From positions 186,001-250,000 of the forward strand of contig JBBRNL010000005.1 in assembly GCA_038230335.1 (NCBI GenBank): DNA of 64,000 bases. Reading direction: 5' to 3'. The position numbers and the translations under genes are program-made. Below, in pieces: positions 33,269 to 41,700 of the stretch (the first letter of the stretch is position 1; each line of letters begins with the position of its first letter). This DNA is from JBBRDU01 sp038230335. Its GTDB lineage: Bacteria; Verrucomicrobiota; Verrucomicrobiia; Chthoniobacterales; UBA10450. Below the pieces are notes generated by a model that searched no databases, was not told where the DNA came from, and was given only the letters and a program-made list of their open reading frames with translations.

Positions 33269-34600
33269 ATGATAGATGGGACAATAAGAAGGCGCGGTCG
33301 GGGATATTGGGCAATGACGGTCGCGATCTCCTGCTTGCTCGCGCCGATTTTACTGGGGAGCGATGCCTACATCGCGACCGACCTTGGAGCGCTGGGCGGA
33401 ACCGTCGCTGCTGCCTTCGCGGTCAATAACTCCGGTCAGGTCGTCGGCTATGCCTACGACGCGTCCAACAATCTCCACCCGGTCCTCTTCAGCGGCACCG
33501 GCTCGAACAACAAAGACCTGGGCGGGCTCAATGGCGAGACCACAGGCTCCATCGGTCGAGCTTATGACATCAACGATGCGGGTGTCATCGTCGGCATCGC
33601 CGACGTCAACGGCTTTGATCACCCGGTCCGCTTCAGTGGGACTGGCACTAATAACATCCAACTTGACCTAACAAATCCCCACAACAATACCGCGGGGCGC
33701 GCGATCAATCAATCGGGCCAGATCGTTGGTAACGGGAACTCGCCAGACGGCAGTTTTCGGTTCGCGGCGCTCTTTAGTGCTAGCGGCGGCGCTTACACCG
33801 ACCTGGGGTGCCTGGATGGTCCAACAAACGGAACCTTCAGTATCGCTTATGCGATCAATAAGACCGGTGCGGCCGTCGGCAACTCGGTCTACCCGGGTAT
33901 ATCGGGACGCGCCACGCTCTTCAGCGGCGGCAACGTTTTTGACCTCGGCGTATTAGTGAACAGCCCGGGCTTCAATAGCTTCGCCTACAGCGTGAACGAC
34001 GCTGGAGTCATCGTTGGCGGTGGCAACCTAACCGCAGGAAGTTTCCACGCCATCCGCTACAGCGGGACGGGAAGCGACAACGTCGATCTCAACACCCTCG
34101 GGGGCACGAACAGCTATGCCTTCGCGATCAATAACTCCGGCGTCATTGTCGGTAACTCACAGATTTCGGGTAGTTCTACCTTCCACGCCTTCGTCTTAAA
34201 GAACGGAGTCATGACTGATATCAATAACCTGGTCATCAACAAAACAGGGTTCAACGACATCCGTCTGAACAACGACACCGAAATACCGGGTCGCTGTCTC
34301 AATGAAGCCGGACAGATCGCTGCCATTTGCAATTCCACCCGTGCTCTACTGCTCACGCCTTACAATCTACAAGCCAGCGCCATCGCCAAAAGCGGGAACC
34401 CTATCACCGTGACGTTCAACGCCATCGCTGGCCAGAGCTATCGCCTCGAACGCGCCGCTGCGCTGACTGCGACGACAAATTGGCTAACGATCAGCGGCGT
34501 CAACGACTTCACGGCGATCTCCACCGGCCCTGCTCCACTCACCGACCCGACTGGCGGCAGCTCGACGGCTTTTTTCTATCGCGTTCGACTTGTTCCCTGA
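33269..34600 (+). CDS. Exported HAF-repeat protein
   Basis: ATG at 33269 has an AGGAG ribosome-binding site 8 nt upstream and opens a basic N-region plus signal helix (AMTVAISCLLAPILLGSDA). The 443-residue product is built of repeated units of about 50 residues of the form FAVNNSGQVVGYA...VLFSGTG...DLGGLNG, which match the HAF extracellular repeat (AxxINxxGxxVG). Five to six units form a likely beta-propeller. The last 75 residues are a separate beta domain (SYRLERAAALTATTNWLTIS) ending FFYRVRLVP, a type often seen at the end of exported verrucomicrobial proteins. No PEP-CTERM signal. Confidence 0.87.
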   Translation: MIDGTIRRRGRGYWAMTVAISCLLAPILLGSDAYIATDLGALGGTVAAAFAVNNSGQVVGYAYDASNNLHPVLFSGTGSNNKDLGGLNGETTGSIGRAYDINDAGVIVGIADVNGFDHPVRFSGTGTNNIQLDLTNPHNNTAGRAINQSGQIVGNGNSPDGSFRFAALFSASGGAYTDLGCLDGPTNGTFSIAYAINKTGAAVGNSVYPGISGRATLFSGGNVFDLGVLVNSPGFNSFAYSVNDAGVIVGGGNLTAGSFHAIRYSGTGSDNVDLNTLGGTNSYAFAINNSGVIVGNSQISGSSTFHAFVLKNGVMTDINNLVINKTGFNDIRLNNDTEIPGRCLNEAGQIAAICNSTRALLLTPYNLQASAIAKSGNPITVTFNAIAGQSYRLERAAALTATTNWLTISGVNDFTAISTGPAPLTDPTGGSSTAFFYRVRLVP

Positions 34601-34869
34601 GTTCCCTCGTCGCTGGGAAAGCCGTGCCGCCGATAGTCCTGTGCTGGCTCGGAGTGATGTTATTTTCGGAAATGGAATTCATACTGTCTGCAACGGCGCT
34701 GCAGCGTCATTGCAGACCAGCATTTCTTGGACATTGGACACGCCAGAACGACTCAAATATTCTGCGAATTTACAGAGTGATCGGTGGATCGTGAATAGAA
34801 ACAGAGCTCTTTGTCTATTCGCTCATCACATCACCATTCACGGCTTCTTTTCCGCGAGCCGCGAAAAAC

Positions 34870-35199
34870 TCAGGCCAGCGCTTCGATCCGGCCGAGCAAA
34901 TCTTTCTTGCTCGTCATGCCGGTAATCTGATCGCGCAGCTGGCCATTCTTGAAGAAGAGGAGCGAAGGGATGGCGCGGATGTTATACTTGGAGGACAGGC
35001 TCTGATTGTGATCGACGTTGACCTTCGCGATCTTGACCGAATCCGCCTTTTCCCGGGCAATTTCGTCGAGCAACGGAGCGATCATCTTGCACGGGCCGCA
35101 CCATTCGGCCCAGAAATCGACTATGACAGGTTTGTCGCTGTGTGTGACCTCGTGGTCAAAATTGGATTCGTTGAGCTCGATGGTTGCAGAATTCTCCAT
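34870..35199 (-). CDS. trxA: Thioredoxin
   Basis: The 109-residue product is a normal cytosolic thioredoxin: DKPVIVDFWAEWCGPCKMIA with redox Cys 34 and Cys 37, cis-proline in AIPSLLFFK, and a C-terminal helix. ATG overlaps the stop of the upstream gene (TGATG at 35197-35201), so translation is probably coupled to the tail-anchored repeat protein. Confidence 0.95.
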   Translation of the reverse strand: MENSATIELNESNFDHEVTHSDKPVIVDFWAEWCGPCKMIAPLLDEIAREKADSVKIAKVNVDHNQSLSSKYNIRAIPSLLFFKNGQLRDQITGMTSKKDLLGRIEALA

Positions 35200-35834
35200 C
35201 AGCTAACGTAATTCCAAATCTGAATTGTCAAAATCGCTGCCGAAACGGCGAGCAGCGCCCAGCATAGTGACATGGGTAGCTCTTCGATGAAAGTTTCCAT
35301 GTCACTCGGCGCGACATTGACGGCGATAGGTGCAGTTTGCTTGCCCGGTTCGGGCAGGTTGATGAGCGGCTGCGTCTTTTTCATCTCAACCGCGGGGGCT
35401 GGCCGGGCGGGTGGATCAGGTAAAAGGGCAATGCGCGCGGTCTCTTTCTTCGGTCCGGCCGCTGACGCCATGCCAAGCGCTGACGCGGCGGGCGCCGGAG
35501 GTCCGGCGGGTTGGGGCATCAACGGGGCCAATCCCGGGGCCGTCGAGGATACGGCCGAAGACGGTGGAGCCGGCGGCTTTCGGAAACCTGGGGGAGGGGG
35601 AATGGCTTTGGACGGAGCAGGAGGGAGGGGCGTCTGGGCGAGGGGCGGACGAGCCGGTGGAATTCCACCGGTGATCGGTGGCCGCGGCACAGTTCCATTG
35701 GCCGGTGGCCGAACGGGGAGATTGATTCTGACGGTGTCGCGACCGGTCGCGCCGGGAGCCGGCGGTTGGCCAGCGGGGCGCGGCGGCAAGGTGATGCGCA
35801 CAGTCTCTTTTTTCGGTTCTTTTTGATCAGCCAT
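35199..35834 (-). CDS. Tail-anchored proline-rich protein with repeated ETVRI motifs
   Basis: The 211-residue protein has a long Pro/Ala-rich cytosolic part and one transmembrane helix at the very C-terminus (LCWALLAVSAAILTIQIW, then NYVS). The disordered part carries a recurring motif: KKETVRITLPPRP (about residue 8), GRDTVRINLPVRP (33), KKETARIALLPDP (133), KKTQPLINLPEP (154) and KQTAPIAVNV (166). The spacing and conservation of K-x-T-x-x-I suggest binding or phosphorylation sites. I do not recognise a family. It shares a transcript with trxA. Confidence 0.75.
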   Translation of the reverse strand: MADQKEPKKETVRITLPPRPAGQPPAPGATGRDTVRINLPVRPPANGTVPRPPITGGIPPARPPLAQTPLPPAPSKAIPPPPGFRKPPAPPSSAVSSTAPGLAPLMPQPAGPPAPAASALGMASAAGPKKETARIALLPDPPARPAPAVEMKKTQPLINLPEPGKQTAPIAVNVAPSDMETFIEELPMSLCWALLAVSAAILTIQIWNYVS

Positions 35835-35955
35835 GGAAGGTGGAGAGAACCAAAAAGATATCGGAAATCCCGGGGGATGTCACCCGCTAACTGCGTCCGT
35901 GCGCAGAAAAATCCGGGGGATACGGGCAGTGCAGTGCGGAGGTGGGGAAACGCTG

Positions 35956-36068
35956 GTGGATCGCGATCTCCGAGCGCGGAGTTAGACGGCAGCGTGCCAC
36001 AGTGCGCTCAAATTGAGGGGCTTCGCCGCCTAAGGTTTGGCCAACGCCCTCGGAGAGGTCGTTCCACC
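35956..36068. repeat. Palindromic interspersed repeat, family C copy 2
   Basis: GGTGGATCGCGATCTCCGAG on the left and CCTCGGAGAGGTCGTTCCACC-type sequence on the right form the outer inverted arms. The length (113 nt) matches copy 1 at 32819-32929 (111 nt), but the centre is different. It fills the spacer between rimO and the tail-anchored protein gene. Confidence 0.7.
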
Positions 36069-36079
36069 GCTATGGGCGG

Positions 36080-37555
36080 TTATGCCAGCAAATCATAACC
36101 GCGCGCGCCGGTGATTTTCTTGTAAACGAATTCGCCGACGGGCGCCGGGTTCGACAGGATGACACGGGCGTCGACGTCGGGCGCGTCCGCTTCCGTTCGC
36201 GCCATGAGCGGCTGGTCGACCAAAAGTTTCATTTCACGGCCGATCCGGGCATGCGCCATCTCGTGCGCGATTCGTTGTTGCAGCGTCATGGCGCGCTGAT
36301 AACGCGCGTTTTTGATCTTCGGCGTAATTTGGTCCGGCATTTTGGCCGCGCGGGAGCCTTCTTCCTGGGAATATTTGAAGATGCCAAGGCGCTCGAATCT
36401 TGTGCGTTCGATGAAGCCCATCAGCTCTTCGAATTCCGCGTCCGTTTCGCCGGGAAATCCCACGATAAACGTAGTGCGCAGGGCGAGCCCGGGGATCCCG
36501 GCGCGTAAACGGTCGATTAGATTCTCAATGTGCGCGCGCGAAGTCTCGCGGCGCATGCGTTGCAACATGGCCTGGTCGATGTGCTGAAGGGGCATGTCGA
36601 TGTAGCGCGCCACTTTGTTGCATTGTGCGATCGTTTCGATCAGTTCATCACTCCAATGCGCCGGGTGCGTGTAGAGAAGGCGAACCCAAAAGTCGCCGTT
36701 AATGCTCTGGATTTCGCGGAGCAACGCCGACAGGGTCGGTCCGCGCGATGAATCGACCGGTTGACGCGGCCCCGCTTTCTCCGACCAAAGATCCATCCCG
36801 TAATAGGTCGTGTCCTGGCTAATCAGGTTGACCTCGCGCACTCCTTCCGCGACCAGACCGCGGATCTCGGATAGAACGGAGGCGGGAGATCGGCTGCGAT
36901 GTTTCCCGCGCATCTGCGGGATGACACAAAAGCTGCACGGATGATTGCAGCCTTCGGCGATTTTCAGGTAAGCCGAGTGCGACGGAGTGAGACGAAAGCG
37001 CGGCGTATCGTAATCAGGAATATAAGTGGGACGGGCGTTGGCGAAGGCGAGTTCATCGTGCGGCTCGCGTGCTCCACCCTTGAGCACTTCTTCGATGACC
37101 GCGCCTAACTTCGCCACCTGATCGAGTCCAATGAATGCATCCACTTCCGGCATGGATTGACGCAGTTCGCGCGCGAACCGTTGCGACATGCAGCCGCTCA
37201 CGATTAACTTTTGATTCTCTCGTTTGTTCAGTCCCCGGCGTTGATGGGCTTCCAGGATGGCGTCGATCGATTCTTCCTTGGCTGAATCAACAAATGCGCA
37301 GGTGTTCACCACGAGCACGTCGGCCTCGTTCGCGTCCGAAGTGATTTCCATCCCGCGTTCCAGAACGCTGCCGAGCATGATCTCGGCATCGACCAAATTC
37401 TTGGCGCATCCGAGGCTGATCATGCCGACCTTGGTTGGGGGCGAGGCTGGAGTGCAGTTCTTCTGGCGCGGCGCTCTATGAGCGCCCAGTGTTTGGTTTC
37501 GGCGGTCATAGACCGCCGCTCCAGTGTCGATCGACGCGGATAGATCGTTAGGCAT
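36080..37555 (-). CDS. rimO: Ribosomal protein S12 methylthiotransferase RimO
   Basis: RimO adds a methylthio group to Asp of ribosomal protein S12. The 491-residue protein has the UPF0004 domain with three cluster cysteines (SLGCAKNLVDAE, VNTCAFVDSA, VSGCMSQR), the radical-SAM motif GCNHPCSFC, and a C-terminal TRAM domain. The conserved part begins only at residue 42 (KVGMISLGC), and no ATG, GTG or TTG lies between ATG 37555 and it. Residues 11-31 are encoded by a palindromic spacer repeat lying in frame, so the N-terminal extension appears to be repeat-derived. It follows rodZ by 38 nt. Confidence 0.94.
   Translation of the reverse strand: MPNDLSASIDTGAAVYDRRNQTLGAHRAPRQKNCTPASPPTKVGMISLGCAKNLVDAEIMLGSVLERGMEITSDANEADVLVVNTCAFVDSAKEESIDAILEAHQRRGLNKRENQKLIVSGCMSQRFARELRQSMPEVDAFIGLDQVAKLGAVIEEVLKGGAREPHDELAFANARPTYIPDYDTPRFRLTPSHSAYLKIAEGCNHPCSFCVIPQMRGKHRSRSPASVLSEIRGLVAEGVREVNLISQDTTYYGMDLWSEKAGPRQPVDSSRGPTLSALLREIQSINGDFWVRLLYTHPAHWSDELIETIAQCNKVARYIDMPLQHIDQAMLQRMRRETSRAHIENLIDRLRAGIPGLALRTTFIVGFPGETDAEFEELMGFIERTRFERLGIFKYSQEEGSRAAKMPDQITPKIKNARYQRAMTLQQRIAHEMAHARIGREMKLLVDQPLMARTEADAPDVDARVILSNPAPVGEFVYKKITGARGYDLLA
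37463..37524. repeat. Double-hairpin palindromic element (family D) inside rimO
   Basis: Two perfect 7-bp hairpins lie 14 nt apart: GGCGCTC-TAT-GAGCGCC (37470-37486) and GGCGGTC-ATA-GACCGCC (37501-37517), flanked by CTGG and CCAG. Read on the opposite strand, the second is identical to the first except for one swapped base pair (C-G to G-C), so the loop TAT is constant. It is in frame with rimO and translated as residues 11-31. Confidence 0.8.
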
Positions 37556-37593
37556 GAGCTAATATCTTCTGGTAAAATTATTCCAGAACCTAA

Positions 37594-38544
37594 CTACTCG
37601 ATGGTGACGTCGCTATCGTCGGCCGCGACGGATTTCCCATTCTTTTTGATCTGAACGGACTCGCGATCAAGCACGCGCACGGAAAAATGCTGTCCGCGAA
37701 ACTCAACCGGTCCGTCGCCCGGAGAAATCCAGCGTTCGAAGGCGGGGGTGGAGGCTTCGTTATCTACCACTACTTTTATGTACGTCTTTTTTAGCGGCCG
37801 AATGGCTACGCGATTGGGTCCACTGCTCTCGGCGGCGCTACTTTTAGTCAGGTCTTCGGGCCGGACAGGCTCCGCGCGACGCACCTCGGGTTCGGCCGCA
37901 GCCGCCGTGGCGGAAGGTGAAGCGGCCGCGATGGGGGCTGGGGTTGCCGCAGCGGTGGGCGCGACGGACGGAGCGGTCGTGGGTGCAGCGGCCACGACGC
38001 GCGGCGCCGGCGTCGTCACTGGTGCCACGGTCGATACCGGCGCGGCCGTATAGGAAGGCGCGGTCACGGATTGTGCGACCGGGGTGGGCTCGGCCCGATG
38101 CGGAGCGATCCGCTGAATATTGAGAACCAGCTTCATTGCCATATAACCGACGACGACGATGACCACACCGATGACCAGGGGCATGAGTGAAGTTGGTTTC
38201 CCAGAGCCGCCGCTGGGCGAGGGCACGGGACGGCGCGGCACGACCGTCGTGCGCACAGGCTTGGGCGCGGGGTTGTCCTGCAGATAGGAATATCCGTCGA
38301 CCGTGACTGCGTCCGAACCTTCGAACGCTTCCATGTACGGTGTCACATCAACCTCGAGGAATTTACCGTAGATCAGGAGAAAACCCTTGGCGTAGGCCAG
38401 GCTCGGGAACTGTGAGAAATCATCCGCCTCGATCTCGGCCAAACGCGTGGGCCGGATCTTGGTCATGCGGGATGCTTCTTCGAGCGTTAGTTTGCGCTCG
38501 ACTCTCGCTTCCTGAAATTTTTTACCGAGACCTTCGATCGTCAT
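37594..38544 (-). CDS. RodZ-like helix-turn-helix membrane protein
   Basis: The 316-residue protein begins with an HTH_25-type domain (GKKFQEARVERKLTLEEASR, then TKIRPTRLAEIEADDF and the YAKGFLLIYGKFLEVD helix). A transmembrane helix follows at about residues 127-147 (LMPLVIGVVIVVVGYMAMKL), then an Ala/Pro/Thr-rich linker of about 80 residues and a C-terminal DUF4115-like beta domain (KTYIKVVVDNEASTPAFERW). This is the layout of RodZ, which links MreB to the membrane in rod-shaped cells. It lies between ftsK and rimO on the same strand. Confidence 0.87.
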   Translation of the reverse strand: MTIEGLGKKFQEARVERKLTLEEASRMTKIRPTRLAEIEADDFSQFPSLAYAKGFLLIYGKFLEVDVTPYMEAFEGSDAVTVDGYSYLQDNPAPKPVRTTVVPRRPVPSPSGGSGKPTSLMPLVIGVVIVVVGYMAMKLVLNIQRIAPHRAEPTPVAQSVTAPSYTAAPVSTVAPVTTPAPRVVAAAPTTAPSVAPTAAATPAPIAAASPSATAAAAEPEVRRAEPVRPEDLTKSSAAESSGPNRVAIRPLKKTYIKVVVDNEASTPAFERWISPGDGPVEFRGQHFSVRVLDRESVQIKKNGKSVAADDSDVTIE

Positions 38545-38559
38545 GGGCGTGATTGCCGG

Positions 38560-41004
38560 CTACACGGCGGCGTCAAGATCGACCAGAATCTCGCGCGGCT
38601 TCGCGCCTTCGCCGGGTCCCAGAATACCTCGCTGTTCAAGAATATCAACGATGCGAGCGGCGCGGGTGTAGCCAAGGCGGAGGCGGCGTTGCAGGAGAGA
38701 CGTGGAGGCGCGCTTTTCCTGACGGATAATCTCGAGACATTTCTCCACCAATTCCTCATCCTCCTCGGTGACGTCCTCGGGCGGGCTGGCGGACGACTGA
38801 AGCTTTTCATGCATGGCGGCATCGAAGGTGGGAGAGCTCTGCGCGGTCACAAATTCAACCACGCGACGGATCTCATCGTCTGTCACAAGCACGCCTTGTG
38901 CGCGGATGAGGCGGGAAGTGCTGGGCGGAAGATAAAGCATATCACCCTGTCCGAGCAGGCGATCCGCCCCGTTTTCGTCCAGGATAACCCGGCTATCGAT
39001 CTTCGAGGCCACCTGGAAGGCGATGCGACTGGGGATGTTTGCCTTGATCACCCCGGTGATGACGTCGGCCCGGGGCGTCTGCGTCGCCACTATAATATGA
39101 ATGCCGGCCGCCCGGGCCATCTGCGTGATTCGCGCAATCGCGCTTTCGACGTCGGCCGGTGCTGTTTGCATCAGGTCGGCCAACTCATCGATGATGACGA
39201 CCACGTAGGGCATTTTGTCGGGAATAATGAGGTCATCTTCGCGGGGGACCTTGATTGCTTCTGTAGTAGCAGCGGTGCCGGCCGCGGCCTTATGGGCAGG
39301 CAACACGCCTGCCTCTACCGCTTCGTCCAATTCTTTCTGGGTCTTTTTCGGCGGCCTGGAATTAAAGCTGACGATGTTGCGCACGCCAATCCTGGCAAAA
39401 ATCTTGTAGCGCCGTTCCATCTCTTCGATGAGCCAGCGCAAGGCGAGCAGCACCTTTTTCGGATCCGTCACGACGGGGAAGGCGAGGTGTGGAAGGGAAT
39501 TGTAGATCTGCATCTCGACGACCTTTGGGTCGATCATGATGAAACGCAGCTCTTCCGGAGTGAAACGGAAGAGCATGCTCGCGATGAGTGCGTTGATACA
39601 GACGCTCTTGCCGCTCCCGGTGGTCCCGGCCACGAGTAGGTGCGGCATTTGCGCAAGATCGGCGATGATCGATTTCCCGTAAACGTCTTTGCCGAGGGCG
39701 AGGGGAAGCTTTGTTTTCGTTTTCGATTCCTCCCAATCTGGTGATTGCAGAAGCTCGCGCAGGGTGACGGTCACCTTGCGACTGTTGGCCAGCTCGATGC
39801 CGACGGTGTCCTTGCCCGGAATGGGCGCGAGAATGTTGATGCGTTCGGCGCGCGTGGCCCGGGCCAAATCCCTTTCCAAGCTCACGATCTTGTCCACGCG
39901 CACGCCTTTGGCCGGGTAGACCTCGTAGCGCGTGATGGTTGGCCCCTTCGTAATATCGCCGGGAGCCACGGCAATCCCGAATTGGCCGAGCGTGTCGATC
40001 AATGTTTGTTGCACGCGTTCCAGTTCAGCCGGATCGGCCGCGGTGCGACCCTCCGGACTCTGCTCATCGAGCAGATCCAAACCGGGCAGGATATAATTTT
40101 CCGAGCTCCACGTTTGGTTGGCGAGGGCAGGCGACGATTTCGATTTGTCGCCGCGACCGCGCAATTCGGCGAGCGACGGTTTGCGTTTGGAGCGCTCCGA
40201 TTCGGCCGGCCACGCGTTTGTGTCGACCACTTTCGGCTTGGGACGATTGGCCAGTTCTTCCGGCGAGATGAAGGCGGTGGACGGCTCGGTCACCGGTGCG
40301 CCTTTCCGTTTGAGCTGCTTCTCGATGACGCGCCGCTGCTTGGTCAGTTCTTTCTGGCTGATTTCGAGCTGGCCTTTCAAATCGGAATTGCGCAGTTGCC
40401 GATGCAAACGCCATTCCTGAAAATTGCGCCAGCCTTTATGCGTCCCGGCGACCGTTTGCCTAACGAGATGAATCGGGCGCAGACCGGTCATGAGAATCAG
40501 ACTCGTGACATAGACGCCGATGAGGAGCACGAACGATCCCACTTTGCCCATGGCTCCAAGCAGAAAGGCTTTACCGAGGAAATAACCGATGGAGCCGCCC
40601 GGTCCCTGAATGTTAAAAGCCGAATGCCAGCCGCGCAGATAACGCGTTTGTAACTGCAGGAGGCATGCGCCGGAGGCGATAAAAAGGACGATCCAAAGAA
40701 CGCGCGGAGTCACCCGCAAGGTTGGATGAAAAAGTTTGGCGCCGCCGAAGCCGAGGAGAATGGCGGCGAACAGGTAGGAGGCCGCGCCCATGATCAGGTA
40801 GCAAAAGCCGGCGAGGATGGCGCCGAACGGGCCGATGAAATTTTGCGCCGGCCGGTTAGGCGGCGAGAGGTAGCTCCACGGCACACAGGAGGGCAGATCT
40901 TTGGGAGCGTAGGAGATCAGCGCGAGGAAGAGCAAGGTCCCGACCCCGAGGAGGGTGAGGGCGAAGACTTCATTCCAAGCGTTGTTCTTTACCGAGCGGG
41001 CCAC
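38560..41004 (-). CDS. ftsK: DNA translocase FtsK/SpoIIIE
   Basis: FtsK pumps chromosome ends through the closing septum. The 814-residue protein has four membrane helices in the first 180 residues, a charged linker to about 300, an alpha domain, a RecA-like motor with Walker A AGTTGSGKS (Lys 466) and Walker B VVIIDELADLM, and the C-terminal gamma winged helix (LLQRRLRLGYTRAARIVDIL) that reads KOPS-like sites. An insert (KAAAGTAATTEAIKVPREDD) sits before Walker B. It is the first gene of the ftsK-rodZ-rimO run; rodZ starts 15 nt after it. Confidence 0.96.
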   Translation of the reverse strand: MARSVKNNAWNEVFALTLLGVGTLLFLALISYAPKDLPSCVPWSYLSPPNRPAQNFIGPFGAILAGFCYLIMGAASYLFAAILLGFGGAKLFHPTLRVTPRVLWIVLFIASGACLLQLQTRYLRGWHSAFNIQGPGGSIGYFLGKAFLLGAMGKVGSFVLLIGVYVTSLILMTGLRPIHLVRQTVAGTHKGWRNFQEWRLHRQLRNSDLKGQLEISQKELTKQRRVIEKQLKRKGAPVTEPSTAFISPEELANRPKPKVVDTNAWPAESERSKRKPSLAELRGRGDKSKSSPALANQTWSSENYILPGLDLLDEQSPEGRTAADPAELERVQQTLIDTLGQFGIAVAPGDITKGPTITRYEVYPAKGVRVDKIVSLERDLARATRAERINILAPIPGKDTVGIELANSRKVTVTLRELLQSPDWEESKTKTKLPLALGKDVYGKSIIADLAQMPHLLVAGTTGSGKSVCINALIASMLFRFTPEELRFIMIDPKVVEMQIYNSLPHLAFPVVTDPKKVLLALRWLIEEMERRYKIFARIGVRNIVSFNSRPPKKTQKELDEAVEAGVLPAHKAAAGTAATTEAIKVPREDDLIIPDKMPYVVVIIDELADLMQTAPADVESAIARITQMARAAGIHIIVATQTPRADVITGVIKANIPSRIAFQVASKIDSRVILDENGADRLLGQGDMLYLPPSTSRLIRAQGVLVTDDEIRRVVEFVTAQSSPTFDAAMHEKLQSSASPPEDVTEEDEELVEKCLEIIRQEKRASTSLLQRRLRLGYTRAARIVDILEQRGILGPGEGAKPREILVDLDAAV

Positions 41005-41464
41005 CGGTCAGGATAGTAATCTCGCTCCTCCGGCTTTCAATCAATAGTGGTGGTAGTCTGTCATTTTCAACATGGCCGGAGTGGAGCCTCGAGAGGTTCT
41101 TCGGGCGCAGAAGAGATTTCGGTTGAGCGAGAGCGGCCCGCCCGTCTGTCATTCTGAGCCAGCGAAGACGGCGAAGGATCTCACCCACAACGCGCAGGTC
41201 ATACATAGCATTTAGTGTGATCAGCAGCGTGAATGTGGGGTCCCTCCTCGTCTGCGCGAGTCGGGATGACAAGCACGACGTCGGTCCACTCAGGAACAAT
41301 CTTTTGAAACCTTCCGTGGAGGCCGAGGCGCGCGGGTCCGTCCACACGGTAGCCACTGTTGAAGAATTATTGGATTCCTCTTCCAAGCCGCGGAGCGGAC
41401 GCCCCGGCGTCCTTACCTTTGATCTTGCGCAGCACGCGCAACGAACATTACTGTGCCTGCGCCT
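41005..41464. other. Spacer upstream of ftsK and of the small lipoprotein gene
   Basis: This 460-bp divergent gap holds palindromic repeat family A copy 2 (41147-41272). The rest (41273-41464) shows no repeat, RNA gene or convincing ORF; it should hold promoters for both flanking genes. Confidence 0.55.
41147..41272. repeat. Palindromic interspersed repeat, family A copy 2
   Basis: Starts TGTCATTCTGAGCCAGCGAA and ends CGCGAGTCGGGATGAC. Over the left 36 nt it differs from copy 1 (1331-1460) at only a few positions, and over the right 35 nt likewise. The middle 50 nt are unrelated except for a shared GTGATC block. Confidence 0.8.
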
Positions 41465-41683
41465 ATGGGACGTTCACTGCGGAACTGCATCGTCGTTTCC
41501 GCCTTCGCTTCGCTCGCTCTTTTTTGCTCTTGCGACCGGCATGGAGTGGGTGAACTCCCGGAAGTTCAGAAGGAACACATTTTGCCGGAGAGCAAAAGCG
41601 AAGGCGAACCGGCTGGTCCGGCCACGCACACGCCCGCGGCTAAACCGACTCCGGCCGATTTCTTTCCGGAGAGCAAACCTTAA
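41465..41683 (+). CDS. Small lipoprotein
   Basis: ATG at 41465 gives 72 residues: a lipoprotein signal (NCIVVSAFASLALFCSC) with acceptor Cys next to DRHG, then a short acidic, Pro-rich mature part containing HILPESKSEGEP and near-repeat ADFFPESKP at the end. The signal ends LFCSC, as in the DUF6600 lipoprotein at 7444. No family is recognised. It ends 17 nt before the peptide transporter gene and may be co-transcribed with it. Confidence 0.65.
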   Translation: MGRSLRNCIVVSAFASLALFCSCDRHGVGELPEVQKEHILPESKSEGEPAGPATHTPAAKPTPADFFPESKP

Positions 41684-41700
41684 CCGGCCCGACTCGACCT

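Noticed and set aside
34590..34925. 111-codon plus-strand ORF after the HAF-repeat gene
   Set aside because: It runs into the antisense of trxA and has no domain, signal peptide or ribosome-binding site.
38689..40653. Two long plus-strand ORFs opposite ftsK
   Set aside because: They are antisense to conserved FtsK motifs and show no recognisable protein features.
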